Below are positions 1 through 5,707 of a stretch of DNA of 7,926 nucleotides, piece by piece. The position numbers were made by a program, and so were the translations under genes. This stretch comes from Candidatus Electronema nielsenii. GTDB lineage: Bacteria; Desulfobacterota; Desulfobulbia; Desulfobulbales; Desulfobulbaceae. The DNA is taken from assembly GCA_026122915.1 (NCBI GenBank), contig JAGIXO010000079.1, positions 1 to 7,926 on the forward strand, written 5' to 3'. The notes beneath the pieces were generated by a model that was not told where the DNA came from, made no database searches, and was given only the letters and a program-made list of their open reading frames with translations. Positions within the stretch are counted from its first letter, which is position 1, and every line of letters starts with the position of its first letter.

Positions 1-161
1 TGTTTTGTCTGCTCGTCCAGTAAGGGGCAGTCAGAAATTTTTTTTTGCCCAGAAGCGGCGGCGGCGGCAAAGGCGAGGCAAGAAGGCAATTGGCAGCGAC
101 CACAGTTATTTTTCGCCAAAAGCCGGTAAATTTCGAGATGCGATAGGGAATCGGCAGCCAT
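1..161 (-). CDS. Fe-S cluster domain protein, CFeSP-gamma/DUF3786-like N-terminus (partial)
   Basis: An open frame starts at ATG 161-159 and runs off the window edge after 53 codons without a stop. The visible part carries cysteines at residues 20, 23, 28 and 45 (CX2CX4CX16C) within NNCGRCQLPSCLAFA and SDCP. This is the spacing of the [4Fe-4S] module found at the N-terminus of the corrinoid iron-sulfur protein gamma subunit and of anaerobe DUF3786 proteins; the preceding LEIYRLLAK fits the same module. The family therefore predicts cluster binding and electron transfer. Whether the rest is a CFeSP-like TIM barrel, DUF3786 or something else cannot be seen. It follows the ferredoxin on the same strand but lies beyond that gene's terminator. 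I see no Shine-Dalgarno before the ATG, so the start is less certain than the domain. A run of nine A encodes Lys-Lys at residues 40-41. Confidence 0.8.
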   Translation of the reverse strand, partial: MAADSLSHLEIYRLLAKNNCGRCQLPSCLAFAAAAASGQKKISDCPLLDEQTK

Positions 162-175
162 GCAGGATGAATCTG

Positions 176-206
176 AAAAAAAGAAAGGAGCCGCGTGTGC
201 GGCTCC
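176..206 (-). terminator. Rho-independent terminator after the ferredoxin
   Basis: A perfect 8-bp stem (GGAGCCGC at 187-194, GCGGCTCC at 199-206) encloses a 4-base loop. Read on the minus strand it is followed by a T-rich tract (186-176). It begins 20 bases after the ferredoxin stop. The next gene on this strand starts 15 bases beyond the T tract, so the hairpin may be a partial terminator or attenuator inside a two-gene unit. Confidence 0.9.
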
Positions 207-226
207 CTCAGCTTTGCCTGTTAACC

Positions 227-412
227 TTAAATCTCGGTAACAGTGATGGCCTCGAAATCGCAGACCTCCACGCAGGTTTCGCAGCCTAAACACTCGTCCA
301 TGTTCACTGGCTCGGATTTACCATCAATCAGCTCCAATACAGAAGCAGGGCAGCTGCCAACACATTCTTCACAACCAGTACATTTGTCTTTGTCCACGAC
401 TACATCAAACAT
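227..412 (-). CDS. 2[4Fe-4S] ferredoxin
   Basis: This is a complete 61-residue, acidic, soluble ferredoxin that would carry low-potential electrons in the cytoplasm. Two cluster motifs are intact: C11-X2-C14-X2-C17-X3-C21-P and C41-X2-C44-X2-C47-X3-C51. The fourth cysteine of each motif supplies the opposite cluster in this fold. The second motif ends Cys-Asp instead of the usual Cys-Pro, a tolerated variation. The length matches the clostridial-type ferredoxin class. The start is fixed by AAGGAG at 424-419, six bases before the ATG. It has candidate promoters upstream, a terminator just after the stop, and another Fe-S gene next in line. The redox partner cannot be deduced from the sequence; the neighbouring Fe-S protein is a guess. 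Confidence 0.95.
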   Translation of the reverse strand: MFDVVVDKDKCTGCEECVGSCPASVLELIDGKSEPVNMDECLGCETCVEVCDFEAITVTEI

Positions 413-418
413 TTTGTT

Positions 419-424
419 CTCCTT
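419..424 (-). promoter_or_regulatory. Ribosome binding site of the ferredoxin
   Basis: AAGGAG on the minus strand lies six bases before the ATG at 412-410. This near-ideal site fixes the ferredoxin start. Confidence 0.85.
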
Positions 425-477
425 GGGTGACGGGTTCAGCAGAAACCCTTTTTAAAAATACAGCCTCGTTGTTTTCT

Positions 478-506
478 GTTATACAGTGATATGACGACTC
501 CGGCAA
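478..506 (-). promoter_or_regulatory. Candidate sigma70 promoter P1 of the ferredoxin
   Basis: TTGCCG (506-501), a 17-base spacer and TATAAC (483-478) fit a housekeeping promoter on the minus strand. Transcription would start near 471 and give a leader of roughly 58 bases. The -10 is strong (5 of 6) and the -35 is moderate. Confidence 0.55.
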
Positions 507-543
507 GACAGAATAAAAACAACCGGATAAAAAATGCTTTGAG

Positions 544-572
544 CAAATAAATGATCTTTGGTGATTTGTCAA
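544..572 (-). promoter_or_regulatory. Candidate upstream promoter P2 of the ferredoxin
   Basis: A perfect -35 TTGACA (572-567), a 17-base spacer and a weaker -10 TATTTG (549-544) lie on the minus strand. The -35 directly abuts the palindrome at 573-594, an arrangement that suits an activator or repressor site. Start-site mapping would decide whether P1, P2 or both are used. Confidence 0.4.
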
Positions 573-594
573 ACTGTCACATATCAGTGACAGT
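573..594. promoter_or_regulatory. Palindromic operator-like site
   Basis: ACTGTCAC and GTGACAGT are perfect 8-base inverted arms separated by six bases (ATATCA), 22 bp in all. The size and symmetry suit a dimeric CRP/FNR-superfamily regulator, although the half site TGTCAC differs from the E. coli CRP half site TGTGA. Its centre lies about 46 bases upstream of the start predicted from P2. No T tract follows on either strand, so it is not a terminator. The regulator is unknown. Confidence 0.5.
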
Positions 595-988
595 AATGGG
601 TTTTGATTCACAAACTACCATACCATGTAAGGTATCACCGCCCAGACATGCGCGCTTCCACAAGCCGACGCTTCGCTCACCGATCCCGCGATTTACCCAA
701 ATGTTCTCTTTCGTCAGTGCTTTTGCATGAAAACTTTGTTGAAAAAACTGTGTTGCCACGTTAGCCTAATTATGCACCGACTGCGGCAAAATTACCCATA
801 ATCAAAACGGTGTCAACCTTTTTTTGCAGATTTTCCATCCACCCGTAGAGGGAAAAAGCATATTTTATTCCAATTGCATGTTATTATTAAGTTTTACATG
901 ACGTTACAATCCCTGCGTAAATAGCTCTTTTCATCCACTTCCTTGCCGTCCTGCTCAGTAAGGGTGAAAAATTGTATGACCCAAAAAA
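595..988. other. Intergenic DNA without a recognisable gene
   Basis: This is the central part of the long gap between the divergent ferredoxin and porin genes. I see no tRNA, riboswitch class or convincing protein. A small perfect inverted repeat (ATACC 620-624, GGTAT 631-635, 6-base spacer) is present. A minus-strand promoter-like pair occurs at 816-811 (TTGACA) and 794-789 (TAATTT) with a 16-base spacer. A 60-codon minus-strand open frame (759-577) has only a GTG start, no ribosome binding site and no family I recognise. The stretch from about 780 to 960 is AT-rich, as expected of promoter DNA. Confidence 0.5.
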
Positions 989-994
989 CTTAAC

Positions 995-1023
995 TTGACT
1001 GTTGTGCGGAAGTATCATATTTT
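995..1023 (+). promoter_or_regulatory. Candidate promoter of the porin gene
   Basis: TTGACT (995-1000), a 17-base spacer and TATTTT (1018-1023) resemble a sigma70 promoter, giving a leader of about 60 bases. An overlapping alternative, TTGTGC (1002-1007) with TATTTA (1025-1030), has the same spacing, so the exact start is uncertain. Confidence 0.45.
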
Positions 1024-1076
1024 GTATTTATTAGTATGCGAAAATATGTTTGGGGCTGACCTAAAAAAAACAACAG

Positions 1077-1083
1077 AAAGGAG
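1077..1083 (+). promoter_or_regulatory. Ribosome binding site that decides the porin start
   Basis: AAAGGAG ends directly against an ATG at 1084, which leaves no spacing. It stands six bases before the in-frame ATG at 1090. The second ATG is therefore the likely start, and it also gives a standard signal peptide beginning MKK. Confidence 0.8.
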
Positions 1084-1089
1084 ATGGAT

Positions 1090-2301
1090 ATGAAGAAAGT
1101 GCTTGTTGCCGGCACTGCTTTGATGCTCGCCGGTTCGTTTGTCGCTGAGGCGCAGGCAGAGGTGAATCTGAGTGGTGATGCGCGTGCCACGTATGTCGGA
1201 AAGCAGGATTATGAGCGTAAGGACAGCGCAAACGGTTATGATGATTATTTTGAATCCCGCGTTGGCGTAAATTTCGATGCCAAGACACCGGCCAACGGTG
1301 TATCGGCAAAAGCTCGTCTCTATTTCGATGGGTACGGCTTTGAGGACGATGCTCCTTGGAGTGGTGAGCAAAAAACAACTGATGTTTCTGTTGACTATGC
1401 TTATCTGACCGCTCCGCTGGGCGATTGGACCATCAAGGCTGGTCGGGTGAATCCTGACTACTCAAAGTTTTTCTCATGGAACATCCGTCCGACCCGCTTG
1501 ATTGCTAACTACAAGCAAGGAAACGTCGATATCACTCCATTCGTTGGAGTTCGTGCTGAAGCTACCACCGCAACGGACAAGTGGAATGACAACGATTACA
1601 TGGAATACGGCCTTGTAACCGGGTTTAAGCTACAGAACAACTGGACGTTAAAAGCCTATGGTCGTTATGACGATGATCAAAGAGAAAAAGTTGATGCCAT
1701 TGAGATTGATGCAGCAGGTGTGGCGACAAAGGTAGAAAAGGATGCTAAAGACAAAACTGGCTTCATCGGTGATGTTTTCCTGAACAACGATGGCGCAGGT
1801 TGTGACTTTGGCTTTCATGCTGAGTTGGCTTACAAGGCTGCTGACGTACAGGGTACAGAAGATGACGGCTTAGGTGGTTACGTCCAGCTCTCTAAAAAAA
1901 TGAGCGACCGTTTCACCCCGGCAGTGTTGGCTGGTATGACCAAGGACGGTTATGTAGCTGACAACGATTTTGGCTTTGTTATGGTCGGTGGTGATACCTC
2001 CACTCAAGTAATGAGAGTAGGCCAAGGCGGAGACTTGCTGTTTGGTGCCTTTGTTGCCAACTATGTCGTCAGTGATAGCCTGACACTGACCGGCAACCTG
2101 CTGTATGCTGATTTTGATAACGATGCCGCAGGTACTTTGGATAGTGCTATCGAGGTTTCTGGTATCGCTGCTTATGCGCTGAACGATTCTGCCAGCCTGA
2201 CCTACAAGGCCGGTTATTTGACCCCCAGCATCACCAGCGGCAGCGGTGTTGACGAAGATGCTTATTTTGCACATCTCGTTCGCTTGAACATTGCGTTCTA
2301 A
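1090..2301 (+). CDS. Outer-membrane porin (beta-barrel)
   Basis: This 403-residue preprotein has a clear Sec signal peptide: MKK, a hydrophobic core to about residue 19, and an AQA cleavage site after residue 23. The mature chain starts EVNLSGDARATY and shows alternating polar and hydrophobic strands rich in Tyr, Gly and Asp, with acidic loops. It ends in LNIAF; a terminal Phe is the usual recognition signal for the BAM outer-membrane assembly machinery. These traits support a general diffusion or anion/cation porin of about 16 strands. Substrate preference cannot be read from the sequence. One mature cysteine (GAGCDFG) is unpaired. The gene stands alone with its own promoter and terminator. 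A start at 1084 would add two residues but would have no spacing from the Shine-Dalgarno. Confidence 0.85.
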   Translation: MKKVLVAGTALMLAGSFVAEAQAEVNLSGDARATYVGKQDYERKDSANGYDDYFESRVGVNFDAKTPANGVSAKARLYFDGYGFEDDAPWSGEQKTTDVSVDYAYLTAPLGDWTIKAGRVNPDYSKFFSWNIRPTRLIANYKQGNVDITPFVGVRAEATTATDKWNDNDYMEYGLVTGFKLQNNWTLKAYGRYDDDQREKVDAIEIDAAGVATKVEKDAKDKTGFIGDVFLNNDGAGCDFGFHAELAYKAADVQGTEDDGLGGYVQLSKKMSDRFTPAVLAGMTKDGYVADNDFGFVMVGGDTSTQVMRVGQGGDLLFGAFVANYVVSDSLTLTGNLLYADFDNDAAGTLDSAIEVSGIAAYALNDSASLTYKAGYLTPSITSGSGVDEDAYFAHLVRLNIAF

Positions 2302-2324
2302 GCAAAGCTGCTTGTTTCACTCTG

Positions 2325-2362
2325 AAAAGCCAAGCATCCGTTATGGATGTTTGGCTTTTTTT
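2325..2362 (+). terminator. Rho-independent terminator after the porin
   Basis: AAGCCAAGCATCC pairs with GGATGTTTGGCTT (one G-T wobble) around a 5-base loop at 2340-2344. A run of seven T ends at 2362. It begins about 24 bases after the porin stop. The A-rich left flank could also let it act weakly on the other strand. Confidence 0.93.
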
Positions 2363-2442
2363 CATCGTGAGAAGAAAGCCAACAAAATTGGCGATAGCTC
2401 TTCTCTCTTCAAACTCATCAGTTAATCCGCAACATAATAGAA

Positions 2443-2481
2443 AAAGAAAAGGAGAGACAACCTGCGTCTCTCCTTTTCTTT
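2443..2481 (-). terminator. Strong terminator after the minus-strand envelope gene
   Basis: A perfect 16-bp stem (2443-2458 with 2466-2481) has a 7-base loop. On the minus strand the right arm runs into a T-rich tail (TTTCTTTTT). It begins 22 bases after the stop at 2504 and insulates this gene from the convergent porin, whose own terminator lies 80 bases away. Confidence 0.9.
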
Positions 2482-2503
2482 AACCAGCTTGTGCAGACTA
2501 CTT

Positions 2504-3229
2504 TCAATAAGAAAAACTAATCGACATGCCGCCGTAGAAGGTATTTGGACTTTTTTCCGTAGCAGAAGCCTCAACATTGCTGTTCGTGGCTTGTCCACTC
2601 ACTTCCAAAGCGTGAGACCACTGTAATTCTGGAGTGACAGTAAACAAACCACCGTAGGAAACCGGCAGATTAAAAGACATGCAGACGGCTTGACCATCCT
2701 GCTTTTCTTCATTCTGGAGCGGAGCGGCAGCCACCAGCATGGTTCTGGAGTCAACGCCCAGCGCAAGACTGTCGCTGATCTGGAAATCCTTGGCCAAGTT
2801 GAAAGTCACATACCAAGGCTTCTCGCCATCTTCGTGCAACAAATCACGGCGACTATGCTGATTCATTCCCAACAGGACAGCTCCCGATTCCGGGCTGTTT
2901 TCTGGTGCAGTGTAAAGATAACCTGCGGAAAAACCGAGCCGCCCTTCCGAGCCATCGTAAGACAGGGTGATATCCTGACCGTCGACTTGCCCCTGTTCAG
3001 CGAAGATGCCCTTGAACATCTTGGCCGATTGGTTCAGCGAAAGATCAATTTCGCCCGCAAAGGTGGTTTTTAATCCGCCGTACATGCCAGCCGCCAGCAA
3101 GAGACTGCTGACCGCCGCGCCGCTGTCGCTACAGTCGGCGATGCAGACCGACGACGGCTGTGCCGCTAAAGCTGGACTGCTGATGCTGACCAAAGCCACA
3201 AGCAGGTATGTATTATTTTTTCGAGTCAT
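2504..3229 (-). CDS. Secreted, probable outer-membrane beta-barrel protein of unknown function
   Basis: The predicted product has 241 residues. It starts with a Sec signal peptide (MTRKNN, hydrophobic core, SSPALA/AQ, cleavage near residue 22 or 23). The mature part is rich in Gly, Ser and alternating hydrophobic residues (GRLGFSAGYLYT, WYVTFNLAKDF, LFTVTPELQWS). It ends in GGMSISFSY, a terminal aromatic typical of BAM substrates, so a small barrel of 8-10 strands is plausible. C29 and C33 (CIADC) sit just after the cleavage site and C183 lies in a strand region. I recognise no family. The frame stays open upstream into cobA-hemD, but the ATG at 3229 is favoured by the signal peptide, a GAGG nine bases upstream and the promoter position. 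It has its own promoter and terminator. Confidence 0.75.
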   Translation of the reverse strand: MTRKNNTYLLVALVSISSPALAAQPSSVCIADCSDSGAAVSSLLLAAGMYGGLKTTFAGEIDLSLNQSAKMFKGIFAEQGQVDGQDITLSYDGSEGRLGFSAGYLYTAPENSPESGAVLLGMNQHSRRDLLHEDGEKPWYVTFNLAKDFQISDSLALGVDSRTMLVAAAPLQNEEKQDGQAVCMSFNLPVSYGGLFTVTPELQWSHALEVSGQATNSNVEASATEKSPNTFYGGMSISFSY

Positions 3230-3295
3230 TTTGAGCGTCCTCAGTATGTTCGACCTAGTCCAGAGACAGAAGAACTGCGTGGAGGTCTCATTTTT

Positions 3296-3324
3296 AGTAT
3301 AACGCCCGCCCGACGAAATGACAA
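3296..3324 (-). promoter_or_regulatory. Near-consensus sigma70 promoter of the secreted protein gene
   Basis: TTGTCA (3324-3319), exactly 17 bases and TATACT (3301-3296) match the housekeeping consensus at 10 of 12 positions on the minus strand. The start would be near 3289, giving a 60-base leader. The gene is therefore probably transcribed independently of cobA-hemD upstream. Confidence 0.75.
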
Positions 3325-3350
3325 TCCAAAAAGCTGTACCTGTAAAAAAA

Positions 3351-4919
3351 TTATACTGATGCTTTGCTGCGGCATTGCGCTGCGATTGCATCGGCCAGAT
3401 CATCAATGGTGTATCGTTCCGGCTGAATATCCACCTTCAGTCCCTGCTTGCGCACTGTCTCTGCTGTGACTGGGCCAATGACTGCAATCTTAACCTTATC
3501 ATGCAGCAGCTCGTGCAGCTCCGCCTCGTCCTTGGCATCCAGCATGGTCAGGAAGTTGGTGAAAGTCGAAGAGCTGGTGAAAGTGATCACATCCACCGTG
3601 CCGCTGCGCAATTCAGTACGCAGCTCGTCCTTCCTTCCTTGCGGCGGCACATTTTGATAGACCGGGGCCACCGTAACTGCTCCACCCGCATCCTCCAGCA
3701 TTTCTGGCAAGATATCCATCGCCTTCAGGGCACGAGGCAGGAGGAAGCGTTTGCCCTGCACCTCGCCCGCCGCAATCAGTGCCTCAGCCAAGCCTTCGCC
3801 AGTGAACTTCTCAGGAAGCAGATCAGCGCAGAGGCCGTATTTACCCAGCTCATCCCCAGTCGCCTTGCCCACTACCGCGATCTTGCAGGGAGCGAGGGCA
3901 CGGCTATCCAAGCCCTTCTCCTGTAACCGCTTAAAGAAGTAGGTGACGGCATTGAGACTGGTAAAGAGCAGCCAATTGTAGGTGGCCAAGTCTGTTAAAG
4001 CAGCGTCCAGCACTGCGCTGTCAGCCTCACCCACTGCTTCGATGTGAATGGTTGGGTACTCCAAGCATTCAGCCCCGTATTCTTCTAATTTGGAGACTAA
4101 CTCGCTGGCCTGCTCGCGGGTGCGGGTGACAATGATTCGCTTGCCAAAGAGCGGGCGATGTTCGTACCAGTCAATGGTTTCACGCAGCTTGACTACCTCG
4201 CCGATGATCACCAAGGCCGGGGGCGCAATCTTGGCCTGCGCAACCACCTCGGTAATAGTGGCCAACGTGCCAACTACAGACCGCTGCTGCGGGGTTGAGG
4301 CCCAGCGCACCACTGCTACCGGCGTATCCGGTGATCGGCCATTGTCGATCAATTTTTTGGTGATGACTGGCAAGTTTTTAATGCCCATATAGACCACGAT
4401 CGTGCCTGCGCCGGTAGCTAATTTGTCCCAAGCCACGTTCGATTCCGTCTTGCCGGGTGCCTCATGGCCAGTGACAAAGGCTACTGAGGCCGTGTAATCC
4501 CGGTGGGTGATGGGAATGCCCGCATAGGTGGCCGCTGCCGTGGCTGAGGTCACGCCTGGCACTACCTCAAAGGGAATGCCTGCCTTCACCAGCTCTTCAA
4601 TCTCCTCCGCGCCTCGGCCAAAGATGAAGGGATCGCCGCCTTTGAGTCGCACGACGCGCTTGCCGGTCAGCCCGTGTTCAACCAGCAGCCGGTTGATCTC
4701 TTCCTGCGACATAGCGTGCAGGCCACCGCCTTTTTTGCCGACATAAACCAGCTCGGCCTCGGCAGGTGCATGGTTGAGCAGCTTGCTATTGGCAAGATAG
4801 TCATAAACCACCACTTCCGCCCGTTCGAGGAGGAATTTGCCGCGCAGGGTGATCAGGTTGGGATCGCCGGGACCTGCGCCGACGAGATAGACTTTGCCTT
4901 TGTGAGGAGTGTTGTTCAT
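3351..4919 (-). CDS. cobA-hemD: Uroporphyrinogen-III C-methyltransferase / uroporphyrinogen-III synthase fusion
   Basis: This 522-residue cytoplasmic enzyme would cyclise hydroxymethylbilane to uroporphyrinogen III (HemD part) and methylate it at C2 and C7 with SAM to precorrin-2 (CobA/SUMT part). It feeds siroheme, cobalamin and, in many sulfate reducers, heme made through siroheme. The SUMT domain spans about residues 8-250 with the signature VGAGPGDPNLITLRG (13-27), the GGDPFIFGRG loop (94-103) and PGVTSATAAA (121-130). HemD spans about 257-516, with GKRIIVTR (259-266), LLFTSLNAV (317-325), ITFTSSSTF (445-453) and IGPVTAETV (481-489). Full-length fusions of this order are common in Desulfobacterota and related anaerobes. 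No Shine-Dalgarno precedes the ATG, which is unusual next to the strong sites of its neighbours. hemC, its usual partner, lies 2.25 kb upstream on the same strand beyond accessory genes. Confidence 0.95.
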   Translation of the reverse strand: MNNTPHKGKVYLVGAGPGDPNLITLRGKFLLERAEVVVYDYLANSKLLNHAPAEAELVYVGKKGGGLHAMSQEEINRLLVEHGLTGKRVVRLKGGDPFIFGRGAEEIEELVKAGIPFEVVPGVTSATAAATYAGIPITHRDYTASVAFVTGHEAPGKTESNVAWDKLATGAGTIVVYMGIKNLPVITKKLIDNGRSPDTPVAVVRWASTPQQRSVVGTLATITEVVAQAKIAPPALVIIGEVVKLRETIDWYEHRPLFGKRIIVTRTREQASELVSKLEEYGAECLEYPTIHIEAVGEADSAVLDAALTDLATYNWLLFTSLNAVTYFFKRLQEKGLDSRALAPCKIAVVGKATGDELGKYGLCADLLPEKFTGEGLAEALIAAGEVQGKRFLLPRALKAMDILPEMLEDAGGAVTVAPVYQNVPPQGRKDELRTELRSGTVDVITFTSSSTFTNFLTMLDAKDEAELHELLHDKVKIAVIGPVTAETVRKQGLKVDIQPERYTIDDLADAIAAQCRSKASV

Positions 4920-5013
4920 AAGCTGACGGAAGATGCGCCGTGTTTAATTGAGTTGATTTAAAAGTCTGCTGATTATTTTTTAGGGCCTGTTCGTTCAACC
5001 CAATCTGCGCTGC

Positions 5014-5328
5014 TCAATGCGTCTCGACAGGCTGCGCACGTTCAGCAAGCCATTGTCTCAACGACTCAGGACTTTCAGCAGAACGATATCCTGCAAGAAC
5101 ACCAAGAACTGTCAAATCTTCATCCAGTTCCGGCCAATGAATGTACGCGCCGTCACCAATGATTTGATACATATTGCGTTCGGTAGGAGTTCCATGCCAT
5201 AAACGAGGATACCACATAAGCGGAGCAATAATAGTGCGGCCATCTGCAAGGTCTATCTGTAAAGAATCTTCACTGACAAAAACATTCTTAGCCCGCACAT
5301 CCTGCATTTCAATTGCCAAAGAACTCAT
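5014..5328 (-). CDS. DUF2442 domain protein
   Basis: The predicted product has 104 residues. The ATG at 5328 is preceded by GGAG seven bases upstream and lies inside the end of the DUF4160 gene, giving a 20-base overlap. An upstream extension to 5505 would be translated in the shadow frame of DUF4160 and is rejected. The sequence shows the DUF2442 layout: an N-terminal strand pair with VSEDSLQIDLADGRTI, a central WYPRLWHGTPTERNMYQIIGDGAYIHWPELDEDL (written here in two motifs: WYPRLWHGTP and YIHWPELDEDL), then VLGVLAG. Family members often sit beside DUF4160 genes, and the pair resembles a toxin-antitoxin module in size, order and overlap. That role is inference. A C-terminal tail (ESLRQWLAERAQPVETH) follows the core domain. 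Confidence 0.85.
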   Translation of the reverse strand: MSSLAIEMQDVRAKNVFVSEDSLQIDLADGRTIIAPLMWYPRLWHGTPTERNMYQIIGDGAYIHWPELDEDLTVLGVLAGYRSAESPESLRQWLAERAQPVETH

Positions 5329-5545
5329 GCCATTTCTCCAAGAACAACATTTTGTGCTTTTCAACCAATTCTGCAACAGCACCCAGTTCCTTCCGGCTGA
5401 AACCGCCCGCATTGTGCAGCATGATCGGATCAAGCCAGAACTTCGCAACCAGCGCATCCCGCTGCACATGAATATGCGGCGGTTCAGCGCGGTCAAGCGC
5501 GACAAAGAAAAAACGATACGGCCCTTGCCTCAGCACTGTTGGCAT
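5309..5545 (-). CDS. DUF4160 domain protein
   Basis: This 78-residue protein starts MPTVLRQGPYRFFF, continues PPHIHVQRD and AKFWLDP, and ends with the helix VAELVEKHKMLFLEKWHEFF. This is the complete DUF4160 pattern, including the conserved HIHV histidines. The ATG at 5545 is preferred: it begins the domain exactly and has GAGG eight bases upstream. An in-frame TTG at 5584 would add 13 residues, but the AAAGGAG before it is 13 bases away, too far for good initiation. The gene overlaps the following DUF2442 gene by 20 bases, so the two are almost certainly co-transcribed and translationally coupled. The biochemical activity of the family is not established; a toxin-antitoxin-like role is a hypothesis. 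Confidence 0.85.
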   Translation of the reverse strand: MPTVLRQGPYRFFFVALDRAEPPHIHVQRDALVAKFWLDPIMLHNAGGFSRKELGAVAELVEKHKMLFLEKWHEFFGN

Positions 5546-5591
5546 GTCAATCGCCTCGCAGCCAGTAGGTCTGCTTGAGTGCAACGAAAGC

Positions 5592-5616
5592 GGATAACTC
5601 CTTTCTTAAATTGTCT
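5592..5616. repeat. Direct repeat, copy 1 (25 bp)
   Basis: This copy matches 7135-7159 at 23 of 25 positions in the same orientation; mismatches are at the 4th and 16th bases. On the minus strand it contains AAAGGAGTT, a strong Shine-Dalgarno-like core, and lies 47 bases before the DUF4160 ATG. Flanking bases do not clearly continue the match on either side. Confidence 0.85.
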
Positions 5617-5639
5617 GATTTCGCTCTGCTCAATCAGAC
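5613..5639. repeat. Inverted repeat upstream of the DUF4160 gene
   Basis: GTCTGATT (5613-5620) and AATCAGAC (5632-5639) are perfect 8-base arms around an 11-base loop. The structure lies between the AlbA_2 gene and DUF4160 and shares four bases with the direct repeat. On the minus strand it is followed by AATTTAAG, a poor T tract, so a leader hairpin or operator is as likely as a terminator. Confidence 0.5.
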
Positions 5640-5707
5640 CTATGCAATCTGATGCACTCACCGCCGCAGCAGTGAGCATTATCGAGCATGTAAGCTCACC
5701 GCGCCGA

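Noticed and set aside
577..759. 60-codon minus-strand open frame in the divergent region
   Set aside because: It has only a GTG start, no Shine-Dalgarno and no recognisable motif, and it runs through the palindrome. I treat it as chance, though a decayed gene is possible.
3330..3352. Possible terminator directly after cobA-hemD (T-rich tract on the minus strand)
   Set aside because: The poly-T is present, but no stable hairpin precedes it; the CTG repeats around 3333-3343 do not form a convincing stem.
3230..3406. N-terminal extension of the secreted protein to an ATG at 3406
   Set aside because: It would bury the signal peptide in the middle of the protein, overlap cobA-hemD and span the promoter at 3296-3324.
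4975..5000. GGGCCTGTTCG sequence resembling an insertion-sequence end
   Set aside because: I found no partner inverted repeat and no transposase anywhere in the window.
5329..5505. N-terminal extension of the DUF2442 protein
   Set aside because: The extra residues are the shadow frame of DUF4160 (rich in Arg, Cys and Trp with no domain match), and the ATG at 5328 has its own ribosome site.
5641..5700. Short CTCAC/GTGAG and GTGAGC/GCTCAC pairings between AlbA_2 and DUF4160
   Set aside because: The stems are only 5-6 bp with long loops and no T tract, so they do not support a terminator or attachment site.
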